This document shows, one piece after another, positions 7,932 to 16,259 of a stretch of 64,000 nucleotides of DNA. The DNA lies in contig UQDG01000005.1 of assembly GCA_900539695.1 (NCBI GenBank), forward strand, positions 62,001-126,000, given 5' to 3'. The stretch's first letter is position 1, and every line of letters begins with the position of its first letter. The translations under genes were made by a program, and so were the position numbers. The stretch is from an uncultured Oscillospiraceae bacterium (lineage in GTDB: Bacteria; Bacillota; Clostridia; Oscillospirales; Ruminococcaceae). The notes under the pieces are model-generated. The model saw only the letters and a program-made list of their open reading frames with translations. It was not told the DNA's origin and ran no database searches.

Positions 7932-10006
7932 GCAACAAGCTGGAGATCTTAGCCCCGGCAGGTAACCGTGAAATGCTTGGCGCCGCTGTTTTCAGCGGCG
8001 CTGATGCTGTTTATCTGGGCCTTACGGGATTCAACGCCCGCCGCACCGCGGGCAACTTTACCCCGGACGAGCTGAAAGAGGCTGTCAGTTTCTGCCACGC
8101 CCGCGGCGTAAAGGTACACGTTACCCTGAATACGCTGGTCTATGACCGCGAACTGCCCGGTCTGGCCGATGCCGTGCGCGCCGTGGCCGAAGCCGGGGCC
8201 GATGCCGTCATTTCGGATGACCTGGCTGCGGCCCGGATGGTAAAGACCATCGCCCCCACGCTGCACCTGCATGGCTCTACCCAGATGAGTATCCACACGC
8301 CCGAGGGTGCGCGGGAACTGGCCGCCTTGGGCTACGACCGCGTGATCTTGGCCCGCGAGCTCTCGCTGGAAGAGATCCGCGCTGTCTGCGCCGCCAGCCC
8401 TATTGAGGTAGAAGTGTTTGTCCACGGCGCCCTTTGCATGAGCGTATCCGGCCAGTGCATGATGAGCGCCTTTTTAGGCGGACGCAGCGGCAACCGCGGC
8501 GCCTGCGCAGGCCCCTGCCGCCTGCCCTTTGATGCCAGCGCGGGCCTGCGCCCCGGCCAGCCCGGCAAAGCCTGCCACCTGAGCCTGAAAGATATGGATT
8601 ATATTCCCCACATCCGGGAACTGATGGACGCCGGTGTGGTCAGCGCCAAGATCGAGGGCCGTCTGCGCACGCCCGAATACGCCGCCGCCGCGGTGGCCGC
8701 CTGCCGTGCCGTGCGGGAGGGCCAGCCCTATGATGAAAAGCTGGTGCGGGACATCTTCTCCCGGTCCGGCTTCACCGACGGCTACCTGACCAACCATAAC
8801 GACGGCAGGATGTTCGGCGTCCGCACCGAGGCTGACGCTGCGGCCACCCGCGCCGCCACGCCCAAAGCCCGCGAGCTGTTCCGCCGAGAACTGCAGCGGG
8901 TGCCGATACAGTACACCGTCAGCGGAGGCGTCGAGGATGGCGGCATCAAGCTGACCGCCGCCGATGATGCGGGCAACAGGGTCAACGTTTACAGCGCTGA
9001 CGAGCCGCAGCCCGCCCAGAAGGACCCGCTGCCCGGAATTGAGCGTGCGCTGAACAAGACCGGCGGCACCCCCTTTGCGGCCGCCGGTATCACGGTGGAC
9101 GCAGGGGAGGGAAGCCTGGGCTTCCTGCCCGGCTCTGCCTGGAACGAGATGCGCCGCGAGGCGCTGGACAAGCTGCTGGAAAAGCGCAGTGTTGTACAGC
9201 CCCACGCTATCCATCCCTTTGAGATGCCCGTCTATCCAGCCCACAGCGTAGGTCACATCCCGGAGTTGGTGGCCCGCTTTGCCCGCACGGCCCAGTGCCC
9301 GGCGGACTCTGTAGAAAAGCTGCAGTGGCTGGTATTCCCCATCGCTGAAGCCGACAGCATCCCTGCCGAATGGCGCGGCAAGACCCTGCTGGAACTGCCC
9401 CGCGTCATGTTTGGCAAGCTGGAGGCAAAGACCGCCGCCTGTCTGGCCGCGTTGAAAGACGCCGGTTTCGCCGGGGCGGTGGTCAACAACCCCGCCCAGC
9501 TGCGCTATACCGACGGCTGGACCCTCTATGGCGGCCTGGGCCTGAACATCACCAACCCGATGAGCGCCGCCCGCTATACGTCCCTGGGCCTGCAAGGCAT
9601 GCTTCTGCAGCCGGAAACGGCCTTGACCGCCATGCAGGCGGTGGCCCCCGGTGTACCTACTGCGGCCCTCTGCTACGGCCACCTTCCGCTGATGCTGACC
9701 CGCGCCTGTCCGCTGCGCAATGTGCATGACTGCGCTTCCTGCCGCAGCGGCGGCACCCTGCGGGACCGCAAGGGCCGTGACTTTACCGTGACCTGCTCGG
9801 CCCCCGGCGGGGCGGGCATCCGCACAGTATACAACCCGGTGCCGCTCTACATGGGCGACCGCCTGCGAGAGATGCCGGTGGATACGGCCGTTGCCGCCTT
9901 TACCACCGAGACCCCGCAGCGCACGGCCCAGATTTTGGCAGAGCTTTTTGCCGCCCAACCCTTTGACAGCGAGTTCACCCGTGGACTATACTATACCAAT
10001 AACTGA
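7928..10006 (+). CDS. Peptidase U32 family protein with DUF3656, RlhA-like RNA hydroxylase candidate
   Basis: A 692-residue protein. The U32 signature EVFVHGALCMSVSGQCMMS (near residues 165-183) is followed by GNRGACAGPCRLPF, supplying the cysteines that hold an iron-sulphur cluster in this family. Despite the peptidase name, characterised long members with DUF3656 such as E. coli RlhA (YdcP) hydroxylate 23S rRNA and the shorter TrhP hydroxylates tRNA, using prephenate; the length here favours the RlhA-like group. A prephenate-making operon is present in the same window, though not adjacent. Coupled to zapA by a 4-base overlap and 16 bases before dut. Confidence 0.85.
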   Translation: MSNKLEILAPAGNREMLGAAVFSGADAVYLGLTGFNARRTAGNFTPDELKEAVSFCHARGVKVHVTLNTLVYDRELPGLADAVRAVAEAGADAVISDDLAAARMVKTIAPTLHLHGSTQMSIHTPEGARELAALGYDRVILARELSLEEIRAVCAASPIEVEVFVHGALCMSVSGQCMMSAFLGGRSGNRGACAGPCRLPFDASAGLRPGQPGKACHLSLKDMDYIPHIRELMDAGVVSAKIEGRLRTPEYAAAAVAACRAVREGQPYDEKLVRDIFSRSGFTDGYLTNHNDGRMFGVRTEADAAATRAATPKARELFRRELQRVPIQYTVSGGVEDGGIKLTAADDAGNRVNVYSADEPQPAQKDPLPGIERALNKTGGTPFAAAGITVDAGEGSLGFLPGSAWNEMRREALDKLLEKRSVVQPHAIHPFEMPVYPAHSVGHIPELVARFARTAQCPADSVEKLQWLVFPIAEADSIPAEWRGKTLLELPRVMFGKLEAKTAACLAALKDAGFAGAVVNNPAQLRYTDGWTLYGGLGLNITNPMSAARYTSLGLQGMLLQPETALTAMQAVAPGVPTAALCYGHLPLMLTRACPLRNVHDCASCRSGGTLRDRKGRDFTVTCSAPGGAGIRTVYNPVPLYMGDRLREMPVDTAVAAFTTETPQRTAQILAELFAAQPFDSEFTRGLYYTNN

Positions 10007-10022
10007 TGTTTAGGAGACAACC

Positions 10023-10466
10023 ATGAATCCTACCGTAAAATATAAAAAGCTAGACCCCCGCGCCCAGGTGCCCGCCTACGCTACCCCCGGCGCGGCGGCG
10101 GCTGACCTGTGCGCTGTGCTGGATGAGCCGCTGACCCTGGCCCCCATGCAGCGCACGCTGGTGCCCACGGGCCTTGCCATTGAGCTGCCCGATGCCTCCT
10201 GCGTGGCGCTGGTGTATGCCCGCAGCGGCCTGTCCATCAAGCACGGCCTGTGCATGGCCAACGGCGTCGGCGTCATCGACAGTGACTACCGCGGCGAACT
10301 CCGTGTGCCGATGGTCAACCTGTCGGACACCGCCTACACCATCCAGCCCGGCGAGCGCGTGGCCCAGCTGTGCATCGCCCCCGTCTGGCAGGCCGGGTTT
10401 GCGGCGGCCGAGGAACTCTCCGATACTGACCGCGGCACCGGTGGCTTTGGCTCCACCGGCAAGTAA
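10023..10466 (+). CDS. dut: dUTP diphosphatase
   Basis: A 147-residue trimeric-type dUTPase. Motif 1 is TPGAAAADLCA, motif 2 contains YARSGLSIKHGL, motif 3 is NGVGVIDSDYRGEL with the catalytic Asp, and the flexible C-terminal motif 5 is RGTGGFGSTG. It hydrolyses dUTP to dUMP and pyrophosphate, keeping uracil out of DNA and feeding thymidylate synthesis. It follows the U32 gene by 16 bases with an AGGAGA ribosome-binding site, so it belongs to the zapA transcript. Confidence 0.95.
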   Translation: MNPTVKYKKLDPRAQVPAYATPGAAAADLCAVLDEPLTLAPMQRTLVPTGLAIELPDASCVALVYARSGLSIKHGLCMANGVGVIDSDYRGELRVPMVNLSDTAYTIQPGERVAQLCIAPVWQAGFAAAEELSDTDRGTGGFGSTGK

Positions 10467-10541
10467 ACCCGGCGGAACATAACCCGCAGACACCCACAAA
10501 AACGAAATTTCCAAAATTTTCCAGCCTCGAGCGGAACGAAC

Positions 10542-10570
10542 AGACTTCGACACCCCGCCCCGGCTATAAT
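10542..10570 (+). promoter_or_regulatory. Possible promoter of maf-mreB
   Basis: A perfect TATAAT at 10565-10570 in the 127-base gap before maf; the -35 at 17 bases (AGACTT) is poor, so this rests on the -10 and the position alone. Confidence 0.35.
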
Positions 10571-10593
10571 CAAACACGAAAGGACACCCTGCT

Positions 10594-11148
10594 ATGGCAT
10601 TGATCCTGGCATCCGGCAGCCCGCGCCGCCGCGAACTGATGGCACTCATCACACCGGACTATACCGTTATCACCAGCGATGTGGACGAGGGTAAGATCGC
10701 CGCCGATACTCCGGCTCACCTGGCGCAGAGCCTGGCTTCGGCCAAGGCCCGCGCTGTGGCCAAACTGCACCCGGCGGATACCGTCCTCGGCTTTGATACC
10801 GTGGTGGACTGCGGCGGTGAGGTGTTCGGGAAACCCCAGGATGAAGCCGACGCCCTGCGCATGCTGCGGGCACTCTCCGGCCGCACCCACAAGGTACACA
10901 CCGGCGTCTGCATCTGCAAGGGCGGCCGCGCGGCTGCTACCGTGGAGACGACGCTGGTGCATTTCTCGCCCATCGCAGAGGACGACCTGCGCGCCTACGT
11001 CCGCACGCCGGAGCCGTATGACAAGGCTGGGGCCTATGCCATCCAGGGGCATGCTGCCCTCTGGTGCGCGGGCATCGAGGGGTGCTATTACAACATTATG
11101 GGGCTGCCGGTCCACCGCGCGGCACAGCTTTTGCGCGAATTTGCGTAA
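10594..11148 (+). CDS. maf: Maf family nucleotide pyrophosphatase
   Basis: A 184-residue protein starting with LILASGSPRRRELM, the Maf signature loop, and with LGFDTVVDCGGEVFGKP and EPYDKAGAYAIQGH further on. Maf proteins hydrolyse dTTP, UTP and modified nucleoside triphosphates, and in Firmicutes the gene usually sits just before mreB, as here. AAAGGA precedes the ATG. The gene was historically tied to septum inhibition in Bacillus; a house-cleaning pyrophosphatase role is better supported biochemically. Confidence 0.93.
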   Translation: MALILASGSPRRRELMALITPDYTVITSDVDEGKIAADTPAHLAQSLASAKARAVAKLHPADTVLGFDTVVDCGGEVFGKPQDEADALRMLRALSGRTHKVHTGVCICKGGRAAATVETTLVHFSPIAEDDLRAYVRTPEPYDKAGAYAIQGHAALWCAGIEGCYYNIMGLPVHRAAQLLREFA

Positions 11149-11237
11149 CATTTGCCAACAGCCCCGACAAAGAAAGTGGGAGCTGCATGGGCAAATTCAA
11201 AGACACTCTGACTGCATTTTTCAGGAGAATACAGGCT

Positions 11238-12257
11238 ATGTTTACCAAGGATATCGGCATTGATCTGGGTACCGCCAACACGCTGGTGTATATGAAAGGC
11301 CGCGGCATCATCATGCGGGAACCCAGCGTGGTGGCCGTGGACCCGCGCAGTGATGAACTGCGGGTCCGCAGCGTCGGGCACGAGGCAAAGGCCGTCATCG
11401 GCCGCGCACCGGGGTCCATCGTGGCAGTCCGCCCGTTAAAGGACGGCGTCATCGCGGACTTTGATATTACCGCCGCCATGCTGCAAAGTTTCATCCGCCA
11501 GGCCTGCGGCAACAGTATTCTGGCCCACCCGCGGGTGGTCATCTGCGTGCCCTCCGGCGTTACCGAGGTCGAGCGCCGCGCTGTGCGCCAGGCTGCCGCC
11601 AAGGCGGGCGCACGCCAAGTCACGGTGATCGAGGAGCCTATGGCTGCCGCCATCGGTGCGGGCCTGCCCACCACCGATGCCATCGGCAGCATGATCGTGG
11701 ACATCGGCGGCGGCACGGCCGAGGTGGCTGTCATCAGCCTGTCGGGCATCGTGTCCAGCCGCAGCGTCCGCTGTGCGGGCGACACGCTGGACCAGAGCAT
11801 CATCGCCTTCATCAAGCGCAAGTACAACCTGCTGGTGGGCGAGCGCACCGCCGAGCAGATCAAGATCGAGATCGGCTCTGCCTGCCCCCAGGACCCCGAG
11901 ACCAGCATGGAGATCAAGGGCCGCAACCTGGTGGACGGCCTGCCCAAGGATATCCTCATCCGGTCTGAGGAAGTGCGTGAGGCCATGAGCGAAAGCCTGC
12001 TGCGCATCGTGGACGCCATCAAGGATACGCTGGAGTGCACCCCGCCGGAACTTTCCAGCGACATCATCGACCGCGGCATTATGCTTTCGGGCGGTGGCGC
12101 GCTGCTGCGCGGGCTGGATACCCTCATCCAGAACGAGACCGGCATCGATGTGCACATCGCCGAAGCCCCGCTGGACTGCGTAGCCCTTGGTGCCGGAGCC
12201 GTCCTCGACAATCCTGACCTGGCTGGCAAACGCCGCGAGGAAATGAGCTATTTATAA
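11238..12257 (+). CDS. mreB: Rod shape-determining protein MreB/Mbl
   Basis: A 339-residue actin homologue. DIGIDLGTANTLVYMKGRG is the phosphate-1 motif, VDIGGGTAEVAVIS the phosphate-2 motif and MLSGGGALLRGLD the adenosine motif. It polymerises under the membrane and guides the elongation machinery. I chose the ATG at 11238 because AGGAGA lies nine bases upstream and the protein then begins MFTKDIGIDLG, like Mbl/MreB; an upstream ATG at 11187 would add 17 residues not seen in the family. A strong terminator follows, so mreC and mreD are not in this operon. Confidence 0.93.
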   Translation: MFTKDIGIDLGTANTLVYMKGRGIIMREPSVVAVDPRSDELRVRSVGHEAKAVIGRAPGSIVAVRPLKDGVIADFDITAAMLQSFIRQACGNSILAHPRVVICVPSGVTEVERRAVRQAAAKAGARQVTVIEEPMAAAIGAGLPTTDAIGSMIVDIGGGTAEVAVISLSGIVSSRSVRCAGDTLDQSIIAFIKRKYNLLVGERTAEQIKIEIGSACPQDPETSMEIKGRNLVDGLPKDILIRSEEVREAMSESLLRIVDAIKDTLECTPPELSSDIIDRGIMLSGGGALLRGLDTLIQNETGIDVHIAEAPLDCVALGAGAVLDNPDLAGKRREEMSYL

Positions 12258-12282
12258 CGCGCCCCGTTGTAGAGGTGCGTGC

Positions 12283-12314
12283 AAAAGGCCCCCTCTGAGA
12301 GGGAGCCTTTTTTG
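12283..12314 (+). terminator. Intrinsic terminator after mreB
   Basis: GGCCCCCTCTGAGAGGGAGCC forms a G+C-rich stem, preceded by four A and followed by six T. Confidence 0.88.
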
Positions 12315-12344
12315 TTTCTGCTTCGTCTTTTTTCGTCCCAAGAC

Positions 12345-12373
12345 TTGACAGCAGCGCTTTACTATGTTAAAGT
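12345..12373 (+). promoter_or_regulatory. Promoter of the nfeD-SPFH operon
   Basis: A consensus TTGACA (12345-12350) is followed at 17 bases by TAAAGT. The ribosome-binding site AAAGGAGG of nfeD lies about 25 bases downstream. Confidence 0.65.
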
Positions 12374-12410
12374 GTTCACAAATGATTCTGCCGGAAAGGA
12401 GGTAGCCTGT

Positions 12411-12860
12411 ATGTGGTTTGATACGATCCTTTGGCTGGTGGCCATCGTGGCGTTTATCGCCGTGGAAACAGCTACCACCGCGCTGGTGTCGGTGTGGTTC
12501 GCCATCGGTGCTGCGGCGGCTATGTTTGCCAGTTTCTTTACATCTTCGCTGGGCATCCAGGCGGCGGTGTTCGCGGTGGTATCGGCGGTTGCGCTGGCCA
12601 TTATGGTGCCTACGCTGACCCGCCGCCGGAAAGAGCATAAGCCGCCGGTCACCAACGGCTCGCCGCTGACCATCGGCAAACAGGGCATCGTGCTGGTGGC
12701 CATTGAGCCGGGCATGCCGGGCCGTGTCCGCGTCGATGGTCTGGATTGGCAGGCCCGTGCCGAAGTTGCCATCCCGCAGGGCGCGCGTATCTGCGTAGCC
12801 GATGTGGACGGCGCCGTTCTGCTGGTCACCCCGGTGACAGAAGCAACGTCCGTAGAATAA
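12411..12860 (+). CDS. NfeD family membrane protein (short form)
   Basis: A 149-residue protein with two to three membrane helices in residues 1-66 and a C-terminal soluble beta domain (residues 85-145, LTIGKQGIVLVAIEPGMPGRVRVDG) matching the OB fold of NfeD proteins. NfeD short forms pair with SPFH/stomatin proteins and are encoded next to them across bacteria; the SPFH gene follows at 36 bases here. The partnership is thought to shape membrane microdomains or quality control. AAAGGAGG directly upstream fixes the ATG at 12411 rather than the longer frame. Confidence 0.85.
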   Translation: MWFDTILWLVAIVAFIAVETATTALVSVWFAIGAAAAMFASFFTSSLGIQAAVFAVVSAVALAIMVPTLTRRRKEHKPPVTNGSPLTIGKQGIVLVAIEPGMPGRVRVDGLDWQARAEVAIPQGARICVADVDGAVLLVTPVTEATSVE

Positions 12861-12896
12861 ACAAAAGAAAAGCCAAAAAGAAAGGGGAACCCTGCC

Positions 12897-13784
12897 ATGA
12901 TCTGGATCCTTGCCATTCTTCTTATCATCATTCTGGTGGTGCTGGTGCGCTGCATCGTCATCGTGCCCCAATCCAACGCCTACGTAACCGAGTGGCTCGG
13001 TGTCTACAAAGACACCTGGGGTGCGGGCCTGCACATCCGCACGCCCTTCGTCGAGCGCATCTCCCGCAAAGTTTCGCTGAAAGAGGAAGCCGCAGACTTC
13101 CCCCCGCAGCCCGTTATCACCCGCGATAACGTTACCATGATGATCGACACCGTCGTCTTCTTCCAGGTGTTCGATGCCAAGATGTACGCCTACGGCGTCA
13201 ACCGTCCCATCCAGGCCATCGAGAACCTGTCTGCCACGACCCTGCGTGACATCATCGGCTCCATGACGCTGGACGAGACCCTGACCAGCCGCGACGCCAT
13301 CAACACCAAGATCACCGCCAGCCTGGACGAAGCCACCGACCGCTGGGGCATCAAGGTCAACCGCGTGGAGCTGAAGAATATTGAGCCGCCCGTGGAGATC
13401 CGCCAGGCCATGGAGAAGCAGATGAAGGCCGACCGTGAGAAGCGCGCCTCCATCCTGCTGGCCGAGGGCGAAAAGCAGGCTGCCATTACCCGCGCCGAGG
13501 GCGAAAAGGAATCCGCCATCCTGCGCGCCGAGGCTGTCAAGCAGCAGCGTATCCGTGAGGCTGAAGGTGAAGCCGAGGCCCTGCTGACTGTGCAGAAAGC
13601 CCAGGCCGACGCCATCCGCATGATCAATGAAGCTAACCCCAACCACAACTTCCTGGCCCTGCGCAGCATGGAAGCTATGGAGAAGGTCGCTGACGGCAAA
13701 GCTACCAAGCTCATCGTCCCCAGCGATATGCAGAACCTCGCCGCCACCGTGGCCGCTATCAAAGAGGCTGCTGCGGACAAATAA
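12897..13784 (+). CDS. SPFH/band 7 (stomatin-like, QmcA-type) membrane protein
   Basis: A 295-residue protein with one N-terminal membrane helix (residues 2-22), then VPQSNAYVTEWLGVYKDTWGAGLHI, the start of the SPFH domain, continuing through LDETLTSRDAINTKITASLDEATDRWGIKVNRVELKNI. Residues 170-230 are a charged coiled coil rich in AEGEK repeats, as in stomatins that assemble into rings. It acts at the inner face of the membrane as a scaffold. Operon partner of the NfeD protein upstream. Confidence 0.92.
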   Translation: MIWILAILLIIILVVLVRCIVIVPQSNAYVTEWLGVYKDTWGAGLHIRTPFVERISRKVSLKEEAADFPPQPVITRDNVTMMIDTVVFFQVFDAKMYAYGVNRPIQAIENLSATTLRDIIGSMTLDETLTSRDAINTKITASLDEATDRWGIKVNRVELKNIEPPVEIRQAMEKQMKADREKRASILLAEGEKQAAITRAEGEKESAILRAEAVKQQRIREAEGEAEALLTVQKAQADAIRMINEANPNHNFLALRSMEAMEKVADGKATKLIVPSDMQNLAATVAAIKEAAADK

Positions 13785-13795
13785 CGAGGGCTTGT

Positions 13796-13942
13796 CCCTT
13801 TTCTTGAAGGAAAAGGAACCAAAAGAACTTTTAATCAAAGAGGGTACACGAAAAAATCGTGTACCCTCCTTGTAATTTTAATGTTTTAAAGTTTCTTTGC
13901 CTACTTTCTTTTCAAAGAAAGCAGGTTCAAAGAAAGGAACAC
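13796..13942. repeat. Non-coding element with inverted arms around a central hairpin
   Basis: Two imperfect arms face each other: 13797-13834 (TTTCTTGAAGGAAAAGGAAC then CAAAAGAACTTTTAA) and, inverted, 13885-13942 (read backwards TTTCTTTGAAAAGAAAGTAG then GCAAAGAAACTTTAAAA). Between them lies a perfect 12-bp hairpin, GAGGGTACACGA/TCGTGTACCCTC (13840-13868). The right part also contains CTTTCTTT/AAAGAAAG. The element fills the gap between two convergent genes and its right end forms the last codons of the minus-strand regulator gene. It may be a MITE/REP-like repeat serving as bidirectional terminator. Confidence 0.55.
13840..13868. terminator. Central hairpin, probable bidirectional terminator
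   Basis: A 12-bp perfect stem (GAGGGTACACGA) with an AAAAA loop between convergent genes. The T tract on either side is imperfect, so efficiency is uncertain. Confidence 0.6.
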
Positions 13943-15336
13943 CATGCTCCCGCTAAAGCTGCCGCTACGGCGGGAATGTCGTCCTCTTTCAGAGCTGAGT
14001 AACCGGCCACTACCGTGTTGGGTCGGCACAACTCCGGCCGGGCCATGTAATATTCACTCAGGCCCCGCAGCCGCACACCGTGCTGGGCGGCGGCCTGTAC
14101 CATGGCGGCTTCACTCTCGGCTTGGGGCAGCGTTAGCAGAAAATGCAGCCCGCTGTGTACACCGTCCAGTTCCACGCCCGGCAGGGCCGCCCGCAGCGCC
14201 GCGGCAAAAGTTTCCATGCGGCGCTTGTAGGCAAGGCGCATCCGGGCCAGGTGGCGGGTAAAATACCCGCCCGCCATAAACTCGCAAAGTGTCTGCTGCT
14301 CAAACCGGCTCACCGTGTTGGCGTAGGCCGCAAAATCCCGGCGATACCGCCTCAGCAGACTTTGCGGCAGCACCATGCAGGCAATGCGGATGCCGGGGGC
14401 AAGGCTTTTGGAGAAGGTGGTCAGGTATACCACCGGCCCGTCCGCCCCCGCCATGCCCTGCAGACAGGGGAGGGGACGCGTGTCAAAGCGGAACTCTGAA
14501 TCGTAATCATCCTCCAAAATATACCGCCCCGGTTTTTCGGCCGCCCAGGCCAGCAGTTGTGCCCGGCGGGTGGCGGGCATCGTTACACCGGTGGGAAAAT
14601 GATGGCTCGGCGTCAGATAGCACAGGCTTGCCCCGCTGGCCTCGAGCGCCGAAACCGACAAACCGTCCCGGTCAATGTCCACCAACGTACAGGGCAAGCC
14701 ACTGTTGCCCAAAACCGCCCGCGTGCGGGAGTAGCCCGGGTTCTCGATGGCCGCCGTGGAATTACCGAACAGGTGCGCCACGCAGCCCAGCAGATACTCA
14801 ATGCCCGCACCCACCACGATTTGCTCCGGCGTACACTCCACACCGCGATAATCCGAGAGGTAGTGCGCGATCTCGCCCCGCAGGTCAGCGTCACCCTGCA
14901 TCTCGCCGCGCTGCAAAAGCTCCGGCCGCTGGTAGAGCAGCTCCTTTTGGATGCGCCCCCAGCTGCGCGCCGGGAACAGCGCCGTGTCCACACTGCCAGT
15001 GGAAAGGTCAAACAGCGTGGCGGGTTCGCCCACAGGCTCCGGGGCGGCAGGTACAACAGCCTTCGGGGCCGAGCGCGGCGTGCGGGTATGCAGCATGCCG
15101 TAGGTTTTCTGCACGTAAAAACCGCTGCGGGGGCGCGGTTCGGCCAGGCCCTCGGCTGCCAGCATCTGGTAGGCTGTGTCCACGGTGTTTACGCTCACGC
15201 CCTGCTGGGCGGCCATGGTGCGCCGCCCCGGCAAAGGCGTGCCGGGGGCGCGGTCGCCGCGGCGTATCTCGTCCGCCAGGGCGGCGTACAGCTGCTCATA
15301 CAATGGTGTTTTTAAGCGGGGGTCCAGTTCGATCAT
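13927..15336 (-). CDS. MocR/PdxR-type regulator: GntR winged helix fused to aminotransferase domain
   Basis: A 469-residue protein. Residues 1-75 are a GntR winged helix (PLYEQLYAALADEIRRGDRAPGTPLPGRRTMA, then GVSVNTVDTAYQMLAAEGL). The rest is a fold-type I aminotransferase with LEDDYDSEFRFD and TFSKSLAPGIR, whose Lys should bind PLP. MocR proteins sense PLP or amino-compounds and control vitamin B6 or amine metabolism. AGGAGAG lies seven bases before the ATG at 15336. It is divergent from an ECF transporter S component, suggesting that the transporter is its target. The last four codons lie in the adjacent repeat-like element. Confidence 0.9.
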   Translation of the reverse strand: MIELDPRLKTPLYEQLYAALADEIRRGDRAPGTPLPGRRTMAAQQGVSVNTVDTAYQMLAAEGLAEPRPRSGFYVQKTYGMLHTRTPRSAPKAVVPAAPEPVGEPATLFDLSTGSVDTALFPARSWGRIQKELLYQRPELLQRGEMQGDADLRGEIAHYLSDYRGVECTPEQIVVGAGIEYLLGCVAHLFGNSTAAIENPGYSRTRAVLGNSGLPCTLVDIDRDGLSVSALEASGASLCYLTPSHHFPTGVTMPATRRAQLLAWAAEKPGRYILEDDYDSEFRFDTRPLPCLQGMAGADGPVVYLTTFSKSLAPGIRIACMVLPQSLLRRYRRDFAAYANTVSRFEQQTLCEFMAGGYFTRHLARMRLAYKRRMETFAAALRAALPGVELDGVHSGLHFLLTLPQAESEAAMVQAAAQHGVRLRGLSEYYMARPELCRPNTVVAGYSALKEDDIPAVAAALAGAWCSFL

Positions 15337-15353
15337 GGCAAATCTCTCCTTAA

Positions 15354-15399
15354 CTGGCACTATAAAAAAATCAAAAACTGGGCATTTTATTGATGCCAG
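15354..15399. promoter_or_regulatory. Candidate MocR operator in the divergent region
   Basis: CTGGCA (15354-15359), CTGGGCA (15378-15384) and the inverted TGCCAG (15394-15399) are three related half-sites between the regulator and the transporter gene. The left site overlaps a minus-strand TATAGT -10 of the regulator gene. MocR proteins commonly bind such paired half-sites; assignment here is inference. Confidence 0.4.
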
Positions 15400-15406
15400 A
15401 AAGCGC

Positions 15407-15412
15407 TATAAT
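15407..15412 (+). promoter_or_regulatory. -10 element of the ECF S-component gene
   Basis: Perfect TATAAT 78 bases before the ATG; the -35 region (TTTTAT at 16-base spacing) is poor, as expected for an activator-dependent promoter. Confidence 0.5.
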
Positions 15413-15489
15413 AGGAGCATACCTTGCAAGGAAGTATTTGTCAACCGCTTTGTGGTAAAAAAGTAAAAAAGATAGGGGAGCAGAAAATT

Positions 15490-16143
15490 ATGTCTACATC
15501 CACCATGTGGCTGCTGCTGTTTGTGGTAGTGGCGCTGGCCCTGCTGGTAGCAGCTTTGACCAAAACGAAATTTACTGTGCAAAAAATCAGCATCATCGGC
15601 GTGATGGCTGCCCTCAGCCTGGTTGCGTATGAGTTCTTCCGCATCCCGAACGTCTTCGGCAGCGGCTCGTCCTTCCACCTGGGCAACACCTTTACGGCGC
15701 TGACTGCTATGCTGCTGGACGGCGTCTCCGGCGGCTTGGCCGGTGCTATCGGCCTGGCTTTGGCCGATATTCTCGCTGGCGACCCCGGTTATGCCATCAC
15801 CACCTTCATCCTTAAGTTTATCATCGGCCTGGTCTGCGGCTTTGTGGCGCATAAGATCATCCACCTGAAAGACTACCCCGCCGCCAACAGAGGCAAGTAT
15901 CTGCTGGTCGTCACCGCCAGCGCGTTCAGCGGTCTGCTGGTCAACGTGTTTACTGACCCGTTCATCGGCTACTTCCGCAACCGCTTCATCTTCGGCCAGC
16001 CTGCCGAGATTGCCTCGGTCTTTACCAAAATCGCCAGCGGCGTTACGCTTATCAACTCGCTGCTGTCCACCGTCTGCGCGGTCATCCTGTACCTGGCCCT
16101 GCGCCCGGCGCTGGAAAAAGCCCACCTGCTGCCCAAGGACTAA
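15490..16143 (+). CDS. ECF-type transporter S component, candidate vitamin B6 uptake
   Basis: A 217-residue membrane protein with about six hydrophobic segments. FHLGNTFTALTAMLLDGVSGGLAGAIGLALADIL (residues 61-95) is the typical S-component loop and helix that contact the shared EcfT. S components capture a vitamin and are energised by an EcfAAT module usually encoded elsewhere, which would be needed here. Substrate cannot be read from sequence; the divergent MocR-type regulator suggests a pyridoxine-related compound. GGGGAG lies ten bases before the ATG; the frame is open further upstream but without a better start. Confidence 0.75.
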   Translation: MSTSTMWLLLFVVVALALLVAALTKTKFTVQKISIIGVMAALSLVAYEFFRIPNVFGSGSSFHLGNTFTALTAMLLDGVSGGLAGAIGLALADILAGDPGYAITTFILKFIIGLVCGFVAHKIIHLKDYPAANRGKYLLVVTASAFSGLLVNVFTDPFIGYFRNRFIFGQPAEIASVFTKIASGVTLINSLLSTVCAVILYLALRPALEKAHLLPKD

Positions 16144-16171
16144 GCAAGCATTGCACAGCCTCATTTCGTAG

Positions 16172-16194
16172 GCCCCGCTTCGGCGGGGCTTTTT
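16172..16194 (+). terminator. Intrinsic terminator after the S-component gene
   Basis: GCCCCGC-TTCG-GCGGGGC followed by five T, 28 bases after the stop. Confidence 0.9.
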
Positions 16195-16209
16195 GCTGCC
16201 TGCAAACAA

Positions 16210-16250
16210 AAACCCGTGTGCCATTCATCAGCACACGGGTTTTGCGTTTT
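16210..16250. terminator. Second hairpin, probable bidirectional terminator
   Basis: AAACCCGTGTGC (16210-16221) pairs perfectly with GCACACGGGTTT (16231-16242), with A-rich sequence on the left and T-rich on the right, so it can stop transcripts from either side. It marks the left border of the adjacent structured element. Confidence 0.75.
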
Positions 16251-16259
16251 ATAAGACAA

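Noticed and set aside
8474..9958. Long minus-strand frame opposite the U32 gene
   Set aside because: Low-complexity Gly/Ala/His/Gln composition typical of antisense frames here; the plus strand carries the U32 signature.
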